The notes: a model not told the origin generated them from the sequence alone. A stretch of DNA of 64,000 bases from Branchinecta lynchi (GCA_023053575.1 JAKZAP010000009.1:18085869-18149868); one strand, 5' to 3'; shown: positions 18,767 to 31,482, counted from the first letter of the stretch. Numbers and translations are program-made.

Positions 18767-19212
18767 TTTGAGGGAGACAGTTCTGAGAATCCGCCGTAAT
18801 CCAGAGAAACTACTAACCATTTCCGACCGTTTGTTGCCTCTTAGACAAAACTCCGTAGACCAGTTCAGTCATACACAAACCCTTAGCTTTGGGTATGGTT
18901 TTACAACGTCAGGGAATGACCCAATGTCCTAGCTTGTTCAAACAATGGGGCACCGGTGCTCAAACAATGGGGAACAATACCGTGGAGCAAAGACACAGTA
19001 CCGCCATACAAATCTGCTGAAATGAAAACTTACTCTTCAGACAGATTTTTACGGGGCCCTCTGCTTATGGTCTATAGGGCATGAAATCCCAACGTATAAA
19101 CACTGGTGCTCTGACGCTGGGGCATGCCCTGTCATTGGTACACCATGCCCAGAAATTGAGGATTCGTTTATGATAGGACCAGTTCTTTTAATTCCATTCC
19201 TGGTTGTTTTTT

Positions 19213-20560
19213 ATGGCACTTGCCATTCGGCCAAGTGCCATATAGCGATCGCAATTTCTGTCCGTCCGTCGGTCTGTCCAGGTTTTGCTAGTTCGGGTAC
19301 TTACACATATGCTAGGACGATGAAACTTGTCAGGCATATGAGGGACCCCAAATGAATAAGTTGGGAATAGTCAATTCCCAGATCCGAGCATCGTAGGTGG
19401 CGGGAGGGGGAATCCGGAATCTTGATGTATAAATAACTTTCGAACGGGTGGTCGGATCTTAATGAAACTTGATATTTGGAAAGACTGTCTCAGACGACCC
19501 ATGTCAAATCTGGAGAGGATCCGGTGACTTCGGGGGGAGCTAGAGGCGGGAGCCGGAAATTTAGAGTGTAGATCGGAACGCTTAGAGTGGATGGATTGGG
19601 ATGAAACTTGGTGGGAAGAACAAGCCCAAGTCCTAATAAATACATAGTTTGACATAACCGGAACAGATTCCGGCACTGTTGGGGAGTTGGGGGGGGGGAG
19701 CTCAGGAATCTGGTGATCCCGCGAGCTCGGTACTTCCTGATGTACTAGGACGATGAAACTTGAGAGGTGTATCACCGATCCGAACAGGCTGACTTGAGAA
19801 TAGTCGTTTGCCCGATCCAACCATCACGGGGGGAGTGGAGGGATTGGGAGCCCGGATTTAGTAGCATGCATAACTTTTGAACGGGTTATCGGAATTGGAT
19901 GAAACTTAGCAAGTGGAAAGAGCTATCGCCTCATATGTTCCACGTCAAGTCCTGATCGGATTCGATACCTGTGGGGGGGGGGGAGGGGGTATTGGAGTGG
20001 GCCACCGGAAACCTCGTGAAACGCTTAGAGTCGAGGTATTGGGATGGAATTTGGTGGGAAGAAAAAGCATTAGCCCTAGATACGTAAATGACAAAATCAG
20101 ATCGAATCGGGGCTCTATGGGGGAGTTGGAGGCTGTTTCTCGGAATTCCGGTGATCGCCAGTTATGATAGTTCCAGATATTCTAAGGACCGATGAATCTT
20201 TGCAGGCGTATTATTGACTTAAGGACTAGACATAATGCCCTAGGAATATTCATTTTCTTGGATCCGACCATCTTTGGGGAGTAGACGGTAGCGGAATCAA
20301 GAAGTCAGTGGCTTCCGTAGGTTGCGAACAGTGGTCCGATTCGACTGAAACTTTATGGGTGATAAGAAATGATCACCTAGACAAGCAAACATCCACAAAA
20401 CCAACCGGATGGACAGAAAGGGTATGCAAGTTGGACAGTACCGAGTTTATTCGGCCTTGATTTGTTATTTGGCGCCTGGATCGAATCCGGATGGGTATAG
20501 GGGAGGGGGGGGGGTGAAGCTGGAATCCGAAATTTGCAGATAGGCTATGCTCCGATTCCA
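19213..20560. repeat. Degenerate ~145-bp-period tandem array ('gatgaaactt' family)
   Basis: It starts with the hairpin GGCACTTG..CAAGTGCC (19213-19240) and a GTCC microsatellite, then repeats 'aggacgatgaaacttg', 'gggagttggaggg' and 'ggaatccgg' boxes about every 140-150 bp (19319, 19461, 19601, 19753, 19898 and on). Several poly-G runs lie inside. It is similar in design, but not in most of its sequence, to the 11638 element. A fragment of the same family is at about 61175-61280 and a further block at 22190-22660. Confidence 0.7.
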
Positions 20561-21674
20561 GTCAAGCTTAATGGACGGAAATAGGACATGTCAAATATGC
20601 GACTTTTATGGGTCTGAGTCGTATTCAGCCACAACAAGGGGAGTTGGAAGGGAACGTCCCGGAAAGTGTGTGGCTCGCATACTAGTCCGACCGCCAGCTC
20701 GTCAAAGACGCTTAGTTTCAAAAACACCCGACCCAAAAGGTACAGTCAGTCTGACGATACCATTTTGTAGGCAAAAAAAATCCTGATTCAGAATATGCTT
20801 GGAACGGTGGTACCCGACGCTGGCTTAACTCCTAAAAACCCTTTTTTGTTTTCGTTTAAACTTGCTTTTTGGAAGTGTGATACCCCTTCTCGAAAAGTAC
20901 TTATTTTAGTTTGGGAATTGCTCAACAGGTAGAGCGCACAAGCAAGAATCGCCGCTAATTAGTTAACCCTGCAGAGAAGAAAGGGAAGAGGAAATAAAAT
21001 TGCGAAACAAACATGACAGTAAAAGCAACTAAAGATCAGACTTTCTTGCTACTTACTCAGGAACTCCGTAAAAGGCAAAATATTCGATTTCGGACTATTA
21101 AAGTGGAAATAATGTAGCTGAGCTTGGAATGGTAATACGATGATTTTTACCCATGTTTGCAGCTCAGTCTGTCTGGTGTCTTCATTATGCAAACAGTTGC
21201 TTTAATGTGAACAATGCAGGCTTGTGGTAAATGGTAGAACGTGTAAGAAGAACCTGATGTGAAGACGAATGGACATTAGTTAACCTGTTGTACCGACAAG
21301 ACTTGAACTTCTCGGGTGCACCCGACGAAGTTTGCACAATTTGATTTCTTACGTACAGGAGGGGTACAAAGCCTCGTTTTTACACTACCTCGATTGTTGC
21401 CGTGAAAATGTTCGTATGGGGGCAGGTGCTCTGTCGACTCGGATGAAGAATAGGGAATTTGATTTTGTGAAGCAACATTGGCAAAGTTTGAGATTTGTGT
21501 GTCCCATTCAACTCGTCTTTTTGTGCTTTACATATTTCGTGGGACATTTCAATACACGAGCATATTATTTGAACCAGTTGTAATCCCTGTAGTTGTTGAT
21601 TCATTCCAACAAACTTAGGTTATTAAGCAACAGACTCGCATCACATCTTTAATCAACGAGTGCCTATTCCTGGC
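20561..21674. other. No gene recognised
   Basis: The first ~200 bp still resemble the preceding repeat. From about 20780 to 21674 I see no exon, RNA gene or repeat that I can support. Confidence 0.4.
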
Positions 21675-22165
21675 ACACGGAATCAGCGGGTTCAGTTGGG
21701 TTAGAATAAACTTTTCTGCCGACAGTAGCCCACTATACCAGATGATGGCACTTGTTTCTGGGGAGGAGAATAACATATCAGGTGTCAGGTCTACTTATTT
21801 AGTAACGGTATATTCATAATCAACGGGTTCGATTTGGTTGTAATCCACTTTTCAACCACTGTGTTCGATAGCTATACTCATTATTGAGAAGAAATAATAG
21901 AATAGCACCAGGCTTCATTTCTGCTTTAAGCCACCTATTCCGGAATTTATTATCGGCATATTCGGATTCAGCTGGTTCGATTTGTTCGGAATCCATTTTT
22001 CAACCAACTGTGTTTTAGAGCGATACTTCTTATAGAGAGGAAATAATGGAACAGCATCGGGCTTCATTTCTACTTTAAGCCATCGTTTCCGGAAATAGTT
22101 CCCGGCATATTCGAAATCAGCGTGTTCGATTTGGTCGGAATCCACTTTTAAACCCACTGTACCAT
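21675..22165. repeat. Tandem repeat, about four units of 138-148 bp
   Basis: 'gggttcgatttgg'-like boxes occur near 21687, 21825, 21974 and 22122. Each is followed by 'gaatccacttttcaacc.actgtg', 'gaaataat.gaa' and 'ggcttcatttct.ctttaagcca'. The units diverge from one another by roughly a fifth by eye. No coding signal. Confidence 0.75.
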
Positions 22166-22189
22166 TTGGGTTAGGGGGGTGTCATATTT

Positions 22190-22660
22190 TCAGGACCTGG
22201 CGGTCGGACTATACGGGTCAAACAAGTGGAGCGATTCGACTGAAACTTGGAGTCTAGAGAGATCACATGCCACAGATGACATTTTGTAGGGTTCGAACTG
22301 GATCCGACCACGGGGGGGGGGGGGAGAGTTACCAATAGTTCTCAAAACGCTCAGATTTGAATGAAACTTAACAGGCGGTAAGAGAAAATACTTCGGGTAA
22401 TCCATTTAGGAGTCCGAATCATATTCGCCTATGGTAGGGGGAGTTGGAGGGGGTACCGGTACCGGAAATCGTTTGGCACGTCTAGGAACCAAACGAGTAG
22501 ATCTACTGAGTTGGAACTTGGAAGGTAGAATACTCATTTGCCCTAGGTACAGTGTAGCCAATCAGAATATTCCTCAATATTCCCCAAAGCAATCTGGTTG
22601 GCTAGTACTATCAAAAGTTGAACTGAATCCAACTTGGGTCCGAGACTAGCTGATACCCGA
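22190..22660. repeat. Further block of the 'gatgaaactt' tandem family
   Basis: Boxes 'cgactgaaacttgga', 'gaatgaaacttaacagg' and 'gagttggaacttgga' are spaced about 110-155 bp apart, with poly-G and 'gggggagttggaggg' as in 19213-20560. It is probably the continuation of that array beyond an insertion or a diverged section. Confidence 0.55.
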
Positions 22661-24514
22661 AACTGGCACCAGTATCAGTTGCGAACGGCAGAAACCCGGC
22701 AAAGCCAGCGGCATCAATTTGCATTTTTGTTGTATTACCGAAAAAAAAAGGAGTGTGATTAAGGCACAACATCACAAAAAATTAACTGCAACACCTTACA
22801 TAAACTAAACTAAACTTTCTGTTTCAATGCTTGAAGTAGATATTTGCAGAAGGGGGATTGGCAAGATAGGGTTGGGATTTGTGGATATCAGGATACCGGG
22901 AAGCAATACCAACCCACCCCAGCAAATTTTACCCTCAAATTATGAAAGCTCTTGGAAATCGAGGAAAGTAGGCCAAATTCTCTTCCTTCAGTTTGTGATT
23001 CATATCATCACCTGATTCCTGGTGTTGCGAGGGACGGTTCCCTATATCTATGTACGTATCGAGTTTCATTGCAAGTCAAGCTAAGCGGGTGCTCTTTATT
23101 TATTCCATTTCTTTGTCTCTGTCCCCGAGTTTTGTCAGAGCATATCAGGCCATAGATGCTCAACGATGCGTTATTGTGAATTATCGTTTGCTTCTAATTG
23201 CTTTTCGTGATTCCCGGGGCTTTCGTTACAGAGGAATTAAAACAAAAGATATACAAGAAACGCTATGGATGATAAGGACTCGGAAAGGGTTCCCGTGCCG
23301 AAATATATGGGTTTTATTGCTGGAAAAATCGCTGGGACGGAAAGAACTGCTATAGATCAGTTCAAATGAATATGGAGCCAGGGCTTTTACATTAAGTAGT
23401 AGGGCGAATATGTCTCCATGCAATGTCAGCAGGAGCTTCCTAGCCTACTCAAGTCGTAATAGCACGTTGAGACTAGGGGGTGTGCAATCATTTGAATGTA
23501 CCTTTAAAGACTTGCTCAAAATACGCTTACCTTAGACCTCAGATCCTGCTGATGTTGCTACTTGGACAAAAAACAGCTTATTTGGTTAGAAAATTCTCAT
23601 GAAAAAGTAGGAACCTTCCATGAGAAGAGACTTTGATGAATAACATTGGTGATGAAAATTACAGGCAAAAGAATGTGCCAGAATTGATTTAGTAGTTTTA
23701 GTATGTTTTGGGACCCGGGGGCTACCCACTCTCTGTCACTTGGTCTACATTCTCTACCGAAACCAGTGGTACAGGCCAAAAATTAGGCTATTCATCTTTC
23801 AACGCTTCTGAATGTACTGATTTTATTATTTTAACCCGTGGCAACCGGTGTCGGCAACGGGCACGTGGTGTACACCAGGTTGAGATTTGGCAACCCCTCG
23901 GAGGGACCAAAAACCAAGCAAAATCGGAAATGTAGAAAAATATGTTTTTTTTTACTAATTTAGGATAATGCGCGGCAAACTTTTAAATATAGGACATATA
24001 GGATTCTTCACTCCCAGCCCCGAAGGTTGCTACTGAAATTCCTTTTTAAACACAACTTTTTCCCCGTCCCCTAGTGTGGTAAACATTCCTGCTGTCGCCT
24101 TATAAAGGGAGCAAGAAGTCTCCTGGTCGCATCTGTTCCCTTTTGCGACTTCTCTAGGACTTCAGGCTCTCACCTCATAACCATAAAACACGTGTGTTAT
24201 AGGTGAGAGAGTGGAATGAGAATTGACGATACGGTATCGACTTTTTTTCCGGGATTATAAAACCGTCAGAATGCTACACAGAAAGGTCAGTCGGGAGCCG
24301 TAGAGAAGGTACACGACTCTGGTGCAATTAGACCAATCTGCTTCGGAAAACCCCCCGGGACACGTCCAGCCGGAATTATCAAATCGTAGCTCCACTGGAA
24401 AAGCCGTTGGGAGATCAAAAGCAAGCACACCACCGACCAGTAGCGAAGCCGGCTTGTTACGTCAGCAGGACCAGCCAAGGGGGGAAAGTCCGGAAATTAT
24501 TTATACACAAAACC
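22661..24514. other. No gene recognised
   Basis: Open frames of 60-100 codons on both strands lack any family pattern, splice context or shared neighbours. I see no tandem repeat or clear MITE here. Confidence 0.4.
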
Positions 24515-24642
24515 CAGGGTTGGTCACCAAGAGCCAGGGTCTACGAGTTACTTCAGGATACTTTGGGTTATTTTTGGTTACTTTGAGATAGTTTTGGGTT
24601 ACTTTCCAGAGTGTACGAAGTTACTTTTGGTGACCAACCCTG
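24515..24642. mobile_element. Short inverted-repeat element (CAGGGTTGGTCACCAA ends)
   Basis: A 128-bp block. The ends CAGGGTTGGTCACCAA and TTGGTGACCAACCCTG are exact complements. The inside has several 'gttactttgggtta'-like repeats. The CAGGG start suggests the hAT group, but I could not define an 8-bp flanking duplication. Confidence 0.6.
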
Positions 24643-24840
24643 GCTCAAAACCTGTTTTTATCTCAAGAGTAGATTCCACATCAATTTAAAAAAAAAAGTC
24701 TTTGTTTTTCCCCATGAGTCCCACAATGTGGGACCTGGATTGTCAACCTGCCTACTTCCGGTTTGTTTGTCATGGTAAAAGTCCCGTGTAGAACATTCCA
24801 TATTGACGTATTTGTTATTACTATTTGTCATTTCCTTTAA

Positions 24841-25198
24841 TTACACCTCGCACTAGTTACTGCTTATGTTCTAATATTCAAAACTATTAGAATACTGTAG
24901 AACTAGGCTCTGTTTTTAATGAATTATCCACGACTTGGGCTTTTTTAAGCCTTTTTCCGGGCCCACTGACTTCTAGCAAAAAGTCGGCGAATTTAGTAGC
25001 ATGATACGGGAACACTCATTGAGAGCATAATGCGCATGGAAAATAGTGAATCGCGGCAAGTGAAAAGATTAGTGAAGTTTCGTTAGCGTGTTTAGAATGT
25101 TTAAGTTATGAGATCTGGGTCTCCGGGTTTAAGAATTAACAAGTGCAATTATGGAAGTAGATTGCTTTGGCAGTGTTAAGCAAGGCGGGTCCTTTCAG
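24841..25198. repeat. MITE-like dispersed repeat (CTCGCAC...GGTCC family), copy 2
   Basis: A diverged copy of the 17668 and 56531 repeats, with 'cctcgcactagttact', 'gaactaggctctgttt', 'gggtctccgggttta', 'caattatggaagtagattg' and 'gcgggtcctttc' in the same order. Confidence 0.5.
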
Positions 25199-25261
25199 AA
25201 GTTAAGATGGTAGCGGGTAATAAATCAAGAATAAATAGAAACTGAAACATAATTTGATTAT

Positions 25262-25650
25262 ATTTTAAGTTGGGATTGGGGCAGAATTGAAGTAGATGGT
25301 GAGTCTTAGGGCGGACGCTCTTCCGGTGGGGATGCGGAGAAATTAAATTGGTAGAGATTGGAAAGGTACTGGTCCTTATTTTTGTCCAATGTGTGGTATT
25401 GAAGGAGAGGATGCGGTACATTTGAAATGTTATTGCGAGGAGTTGAAAGAATTAAGAAAACAAGTGTTTGTTCAGGAGGCTTGGGGGGAAAGGGATTTGG
25501 TTTCAAGTATGGGAAGTAAGTGTTTTGGTGAGATCCGTAAGTTGATTTTTTGGTTTGTTGTTGGAGTGTATGATATTTTGTTTTTAATATTCTGTTATGT
25601 TTCCCGCCATGGCCCTTGGACTTTATTGGGAATAAATTCAATCATAATTT
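25262..25650 (+). pseudogene. LINE 3' end, dead copy
   Basis: Related to the fragment at 50174-50720. The protein end has the knuckle YFCPMCGIEGEDAVHLKCYC and a tail ISRHGPW-like region over 'cccgccatggcccttgg', then AATAAA at 25631. In-frame stops interrupt the upstream part (for example TAG within 'gaagtagatgg'), so it is not functional. The 5' part is absent. Confidence 0.75.
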
Positions 25651-25989
25651 GATATTAAAAGTTGTGCTAAAAGACAAAAATGCGTGCGAGGTTTGAACCC
25701 ATGATCTCCGGCTTGTATTGCCAGGCTACAAGAACGGTGATCTCGCTGAATTCAAGTTTGTCTAAGCAGTTAACTTCCACGTATTTCGGGATTTGATAGT
25801 TATTGGATTTGGGTAATATGGCTTAATATAATAAATAATTATATTGCGTATATGGCTTATTAATAATAAATAAATTATAACCAAGTATTCATCCAGCTTA
25901 AGCTGATTGTGAATCGTATTTTGTTGGGCCAAACGGGTAAGTCAGCGATGTTTTGGTCCTTCTTTGTAAGGCTCTTCAAGAGATAGAGA
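25651..25989. other. No gene; tRNA-like B-box fragment on the minus strand
   Basis: Around 25690-25700 the minus strand reads 'gggttcaaacc', which resembles a tRNA T-arm/B box, with weak upstream pairing. It is too degraded to call a tRNA gene; a SINE relic is possible. Nothing else is seen. Confidence 0.3.
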
Positions 25990-26020
25990 CTGAAGAGGAC
26001 CCTTGCCAAGAAGGTCGAAA
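25990..26020 (+). other. Isolated hammerhead-like core in a dispersed repeat
   Basis: CTGAAGA at 25990-25996, a CCCTT..AAGG stem, then GAAA at 26017-26020. This is the same core as in the 14876-15128 fold-back but with CTGAAGA, and the surrounding sequence differs. It is probably the remnant of a related retroelement end. Confidence 0.4.
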
Positions 26021-26665
26021 TATTGTTACACCAAATTTCATTGCTTACACTATCAGAAGTTTGATAACAGACAACTTTGTGCCTCCTTATGTTAAATGTT
26101 ATGGGAATGAATCTGTTATGACCTTTAAATGTTGTACTTTCGTGAAAAGTATCACTTAAATGGCCATAGTTTTGTCTTATAACATAACACTTTCAAGGGT
26201 CACAACATATATTTTCATAATGTTTAATACACGTATGCTCAAACATGTAATAGCTGTTATCAAACCTGTGACAGTCGTGGCGGAGGCTTCTCCCCAGCCT
26301 CCAGAGCTTTTGTTCTCCAGCATTCACTCTCAACGCGGATCTCGGGTCTGAGCTGCCGACCCCTGTTCTGCCGAACTTTTTCAGTTTTTCCGGTGCATAA
26401 TTAAAATCCATACATTCCGTTCTTTGACACGGCTGTAGTATTTTTACTACCGTTTCCGAAGTGCTTGCTGTGGTAGCGAGTTAATTCATTCCCTTTCGGC
26501 TAATTTATGCACTTTGAGAGTCGTTGCAACAAATATCAAATATTTATAGGGAGTGGTATTTTGAGATCAACCGTAGGAAGGGGCTGCAGCGAGCTTATGA
26601 ACAAGCTTTGCAGGTGGGCTCTTCTGACACAGGAGTAATAAGATCATCGTTTCGGATTTGTCCAG
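26021..26665. other. No gene recognised
   Basis: I see no supported exon or RNA gene in this AT-rich stretch. Confidence 0.4.
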
Positions 26666-27081
26666 GAGCTTGTTCTGCCCTTCCAACAATAGTAACTATT
26701 ACTTACCATTTGTTTACCAAGCTCGGGAGCGGGCTAACCTGGTGGTAACTAGGATCTCTGTGACGTGATTGGGATCAGCCCGTGGCAGTATGTTTTGCCG
26801 AAAATAGAAAAAAATCGTTCCAGCCTTGACGCCAAGAAGCGAGAATCCGTGACGCCATGCGTAATAATTACTGTAAATAGGGTGGAACCAAGGCCCTATC
26901 CAGGTTAGGGGGTTAGGGGGTTGAACCCCTCCCCCCCCCCCCGAAACATACAAAAATAACGATTTTTATAGGCTTTTCCGTCTGCTCTATGTGTTTTTGT
27001 TCTTTTTTGTCCGTCCAGCAGGCAACCCCCCCCCCCCCCCCGAAATAAATTCCTGGATACGGGCCTGGGTGGAACATGCTC
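26666..27081 (+). mobile_element. 3-bp-duplication MITE (GAGCGTGTTCCACCC family), copy broken by a hAT MITE
   Basis: The left end 'gagcttgttctgcccttcc' and right end 'ggtggaacatgctc' match the family at 57813-58117, as do internal blocks 'gttccagccttgacgcc' and 'gtgacgccatgcgta'. The right end is split by the 179-bp hAT MITE at 26889-27067, whose 8-bp duplication ggtggaac lies inside this element's terminal repeat. This dates the insertion order. Confidence 0.8.
26889..27067. mobile_element. hAT-type MITE, 'CAGGCCCGTATCCAGG' family, copy 2 (nested)
   Basis: A 179-bp element with ends CAAGGCCCTATCCAGG and CCTGGATACGGGCCTG and long C/G tracts inside. It has a perfect 8-bp target duplication ggtggaac (26881-26888 and 27068-27075) within another MITE. 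Confidence 0.9.
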
Positions 27082-28540
27082 CACGAGAACCTGTTAGAGG
27101 GACCTTTTACATATAGGATCAACTCCATGTCCCTAATCGTTCCGTTCGTTCCTTTTTTCCGAGATCCCGAGTTTTTTTATGCAATGTGCATTCCCTAACA
27201 GCACTACAGTGTTTTTTGCATTTTCCTCGTTGGGCCCTTACAAGGCGGGTCGGGCTCGGCCTGTTGCTTCCGATTGGTCAGAAATGCAGGTTTTGCAAGT
27301 TCGCCGTGTTTTTCATCAAAACCAGGGGACCGGGTTTCGCGGATGCTAGAATGTTGGTATCTAATTATGTCTATTGTTATATATGATGTAAAGCATAATT
27401 ATTACTGGTGGTGATCTTTTAGGATGAAATGGTTCCGAATTTTTCAACGAACCAATATTTGCCCAGTGAAATTAGCAATTTTCGTGTTGGGGCTTATCGA
27501 CCGAGCGAGCGATACCAATAATATCTGCTTCTCCCGGTTCATCCTTACTCCGATAAGAAATTCTCGACCCCGAATGAACTTTTCACTGTACACTAAACTT
27601 CTTCGTTATTTCGTTTTGTAATGGTCGGATTAAGCCCAACGGTCTCTGCGTCCCTTTGAATCCAGACAAGGATACTTAGTTCGGACAATCCGCTCCTTCT
27701 GGTGCTTACAGTGCTGCTAGTTTGCCTGTCTGCTACTTTGGCCGGCTAGGTCTTGTGAGATCTACACACAACAAACTTGGTGTTCAGGCATCATTTGTCC
27801 TGTTTGTGTTTTACTCCTTTTGTTTTCTTATTGATTTATTTGTTGTTGTTTTTTGTAAATGTTGGGAGTGGTCCTAATTGGTCCTTATTTTATTGATAAA
27901 TGTGCAGGTTGATCTACAGAGTCGTTGGGTATAAACAGTAAATCAATTTTATTTCAACCCTAACAACCCTAATATATTAGATTAGTTTTTATGTTATTAT
28001 TTATTGAATAACTTTAAGTTAAAAGGAGGATAGAAGATGCAGCCACCCACAGGATTTTTGTCTTTTATGTGGTTGTTGAGTTTTTGTACAATGTAGTTGT
28101 GTTTTTTTGGTGATGTAAAAAAGATCTGAATCTGAATCTAGGCTAACACGGGCGGGAATTAAACACTTGCTCAGTATTTACTGAACAACGCATGGCCAAA
28201 AGACGCAAGTTCTTATTATTGTCCGTTCTTGGTATTATTGACGTCGCGTGCTATTTATGTGTACCACAGTAGAAATGAGGATTGATGTGTTTGTGTCCCT
28301 TGGATATACTTTGGGAGTAATTCCCGGCCTTGCCGGGAAAATGCATATAATAAATCAGTCCCACTTTCAAGGGGACCAACAATATGCTCCTGAGTTTAGC
28401 TGTTGGCATCCGAGTGGGATATAAAATGGAATTGCTTCGTCTTTTTCGGGATTGCCTATGAGAATATTTTATGTCTCATTTTCATAGTGAGACAGATGGC
28501 ATCCTTGGTCAAATCTTCCCCGGAATGTTTAATGCCTGCT
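27082..28540. other. No gene recognised
   Basis: No exon, RNA gene or repeat could be supported. Open frames are short and without family patterns. Confidence 0.4.
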
Positions 28541-29520
28541 TTGGATGTGACTTGCATGTCGGGAAACGCTTTCCTCTGTTGCAGGGTTTTTAGCAAATCA
28601 AAAAGGGGAGGCAAAAGACGGATGTGCGGAGGATTGAGCTAATATTGCGAGTACACGTGCCAAGGTCCAAACAGAAGTTGTTTTAAGCTTAAGTGCCTTC
28701 TTGACTCGACGGACCTGTTGATGGTTGTCCTGTCTGGCCCGCGTACGAGGCTAATGCTGCTTTCGCACTGAAGCGAAGTTTCATTTGCGAAGACATGAGC
28801 GAGGGTATGCCAACTGCCGGGCACACAGTTGTCGGGGACACTGTACCCCAATTTTTACAAGAATAAGATGTGTTACAGCACAATCCTTACGAAAATGACG
28901 ACTTCGGTAGCATAGTCGGACCCATTGTACCCCGATTTTTTTAGAGTTGGTAACCCCACGACGCAAGCTTGGCATATAATCTGCAGTGGGAATGGGATTA
29001 AAATCCATATTTCGCGTTTGCATTGGCACACCAATTCCAAAAAGAACCCAAATCCTCGTAATTATTAATATATATATAAACAGTATATATAATGTATGTA
29101 CCGTAACGGTTTGTAATCGTGTGTAAAGCCGGCAGAAATCAGTAATAAACCTTCCTCAAAACTATCCATTTCACTTCCGTTCGGATGGCATGCATCCCGC
29201 GCGGTATGAAAGGGTCAACGCAGCCTAAACGCGACGTGGACGAAATGAAAGTCAGTGCAAAAGCCCTTTAACGCTTCCGGTGTGTCTGACGTGAGTGCGA
29301 TTTTTTACTGCAATTTCCCCAGGCCTCGTTTCGTTGTTATTATTGTTAGCCGTTGAGTAGTCGAAATAAACCACAATTTCTTTCGGCCTAAAAATGTTAC
29401 TGGAAGCGGAATGTCAAGATGCGGGAAACGCTCCGTCTGTTGCAGTGTGTTTTAGCAAATCAAAAAGGCGGGAGGTTGCAGATGGGTTTGCGGAAGAGTG
29501 GGCGTATTTTTCGGTTACCC
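28541..29520. repeat. Pair of ~90-bp direct repeats
   Basis: 'gggaaacgct..ctctgttgcag.g' followed by 'ttttagcaaatcaaaaagg' and a G/A-rich tail occurs at 28557-28640 and again at 29416-29505. Between them I see no gene. The pair may be two copies of a short dispersed repeat. Confidence 0.55.
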
Positions 29521-29989
29521 GTGCCATTTCTAAGCAAAGGAGTTCACCTTTGTTTATATTTTGACCTGAATTTTCCACTGGAAACGGAATATATGAAATA
29601 CGATTTACTTCCGCCAAGAACCAGACGGCCATGGCAACAAAAAGAAGTAAAACCAACAAGCAAAATGGTTGCACTTTTTGCAACCTTTTTGCTTTTTTTC
29701 GAAAAAAAATCGAATTTTAAGGTAAAAGGTTATTTTTGTTTACAAACTAAATATATTTTTTATACATTCCGCTGCTGAGAGCAGAACTTCAGCGTGCATG
29801 AAAAAATAAATAAATAATCAAGTAGTAGCTTCAACTCAACCAACCATATCCAGTCAAATAATCATGCATCTAACCGACAGCAAGACCAAGGCACGAACAC
29901 AATTAAAAATAATTAACTATATAAAGAAGAAAAGTTATTATCCGTTATGTCCGGAAGCAAAACTAAGGAATCCAAAGAAACGGAATCCA

Positions 29990-30180
29990 AGTCCAAAACA
30001 CGCCAGCGATTCTCGTAGAGAACTAGAAAACGTAGCACTAACGACTCAGACTCAACAACTCGATCCTGTGTTAACCAATCACGGCGATGTTTGGGAGCAG
30101 CTGTGATACCACTTCCTGCTCTTCCGCCAGGTACAGGGCGATTTTGCGTCGGGAAGAAGAGTTAGTCATCAAGAGTATTC
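29990..30180 (+). repeat. Dispersed repeat, related to 48780-49010
   Basis: Shared blocks in the same order: 'gagaaacgt..cactagcgactca.actcaacaactc', 'aatcacggcgat.ttcgggagcag..gtgataccacttc', 'ggcgattttgc.tcgg'. Both copies are open in part, but I cannot assign a protein. It may be a piece of a longer retroelement. Confidence 0.5.
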
Positions 30181-30827
30181 TCCCATAACCTGAATGGTTG
30201 TAAACCTTTTCGGGGATCTGAACGAACGTAGTGTAGCAGGACTGGTTCGGACCGGAACTCCCTGTTTTCGAAAATTCCTGGATATTGGATTTAGCTGTTG
30301 AGACTTGTCTAGTAGCGTTCGGGCTTCAAAGAGGGATCTGCTGCGCTTTCTCTCTTTTTTGTTGTTGTTGTTGTGAGCTGTCGAGTTTTTTTGAAAACTT
30401 CTAACTATGGTCGAGGTTGCGGGTCCGTATCCGACATAATAACTGCTTTGAAGCTTAGGGATTTTCGAAAGTTTCACAGTTGTCGCAGCAGTAATAACAT
30501 GTGTCATCAGTGGGAACAGATTGGTCAGTAATTCGACTATTACCTTGACCTCCCCCCCCCCCCCTCCCGCGTGTATGTGTTCCTGTATTCACAAGATCGT
30601 TAGTGTGTGTTTGGTGCATTTTTTTGGTCTGAAGCACAATTTTGCCGTTTCACGTTGTTCTAGGCAGCCGTGGTGACTTATCTTTACGACGACGTTGACT
30701 CGCTTCCCACTCGGTTTATGTCTTTCCCGTTTTCATGGTCACTTGGATGTTTCGGACCCAGTTCATTGGAACGGCTGCACTGGCAGATCGCTTGGAATTC
30801 AACCACTATTCCACTTGTTAAACTTTA
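30181..30827. other. No gene recognised
   Basis: Unassigned sequence directly upstream of the 31-kb exon, with a poly-C/G tract near 30550. It could hold a promoter or 5' UTR of the exon below, but no motif is firm. Confidence 0.3.
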
Positions 30828-31482
30828 GTGCTCCGCGCTCTGATCCCGGGCTTGCGTTCTCAACCTCTTTTCCTAGTGGTCCTTGCAGCGGGAAACTGGG
30901 AGGACCCTTCCCCGTTGCATAGCGCTCGCCTCAGTACCTCAGCAGACCTTTGCTTGTGCTTGTCCCGTGAACACCTCTTGACTTGTGTGTCATCAGTGAT
31001 ATTTAAGCTGGATGAACAATTAGTACTCCTTAACGAAGAGAAAGAGTGTGTTCGTTATATTCTGCCGGGTAAAGAACTACGTAGTGCCATTCGTGCTAAC
31101 ACGGCTCCGTACCAGTTCACCCCTGCCCTGAGCCAAACAGGGTTTGGCCTGGGTTTTCTCGCTCCGTCGCCGTTTCGCACTTTCCCAGGACTTGCTGCTG
31201 TCGCCTCCGGTGTTCCGATGGATCAGTTGGCCGCTGAAGACTTGCTTCTCAGCTGGTATAGCTTATACCACCCAAGGCCGGCGCCGGCGCCGATGCTAGC
31301 GGCCATGTCGACGCTGATGATGCCAGCCGCCACAGTGCTGGCAGGGCACCCGGCGGCGCTGGCGATTCAGCAGCCGAAACCGGACTTGGCCCTCCAGCAA
31401 TTGCCGACGGCTACGCCTATTACAACCCTTAGTATTAAGACAATCCACAATAACAACGGCTCCAGCAATGGAAGTAAACCAG
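30828..31482 (+). CDS. Probable host exon, Ala/Pro-rich, ending at a splice donor
   Basis: An open frame of about 218 codons up to a clear donor (CCAG|GTATGG, donor at 31483). I do not recognise the protein. From about residue 60 on it looks coding, with LVLLNEEKECVRYILPGKEL, then an Ala/Pro/Leu-rich stretch (PRPAPAPMLAAMSTLMM) and a Ser/Asn/Gly end (NNNGSSNGSKP). The first ~60 residues may be 5' UTR or intron; an acceptor-like 'tgtgtcatcag' lies near 30990. The exon ends in phase 1, which matches the TIA-1-type exon at 49542. Joining the two would put this domain directly before an RRM, but they are 18 kb apart and the link is unproven. High GC compared with its surroundings supports a real exon. 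Confidence 0.5.

Noticed and set aside
29414..29778. Overlapping open frames of 89 and 119 codons on opposite strands
   Set aside because: Mutually antisense, no motifs, and part is a dispersed repeat.
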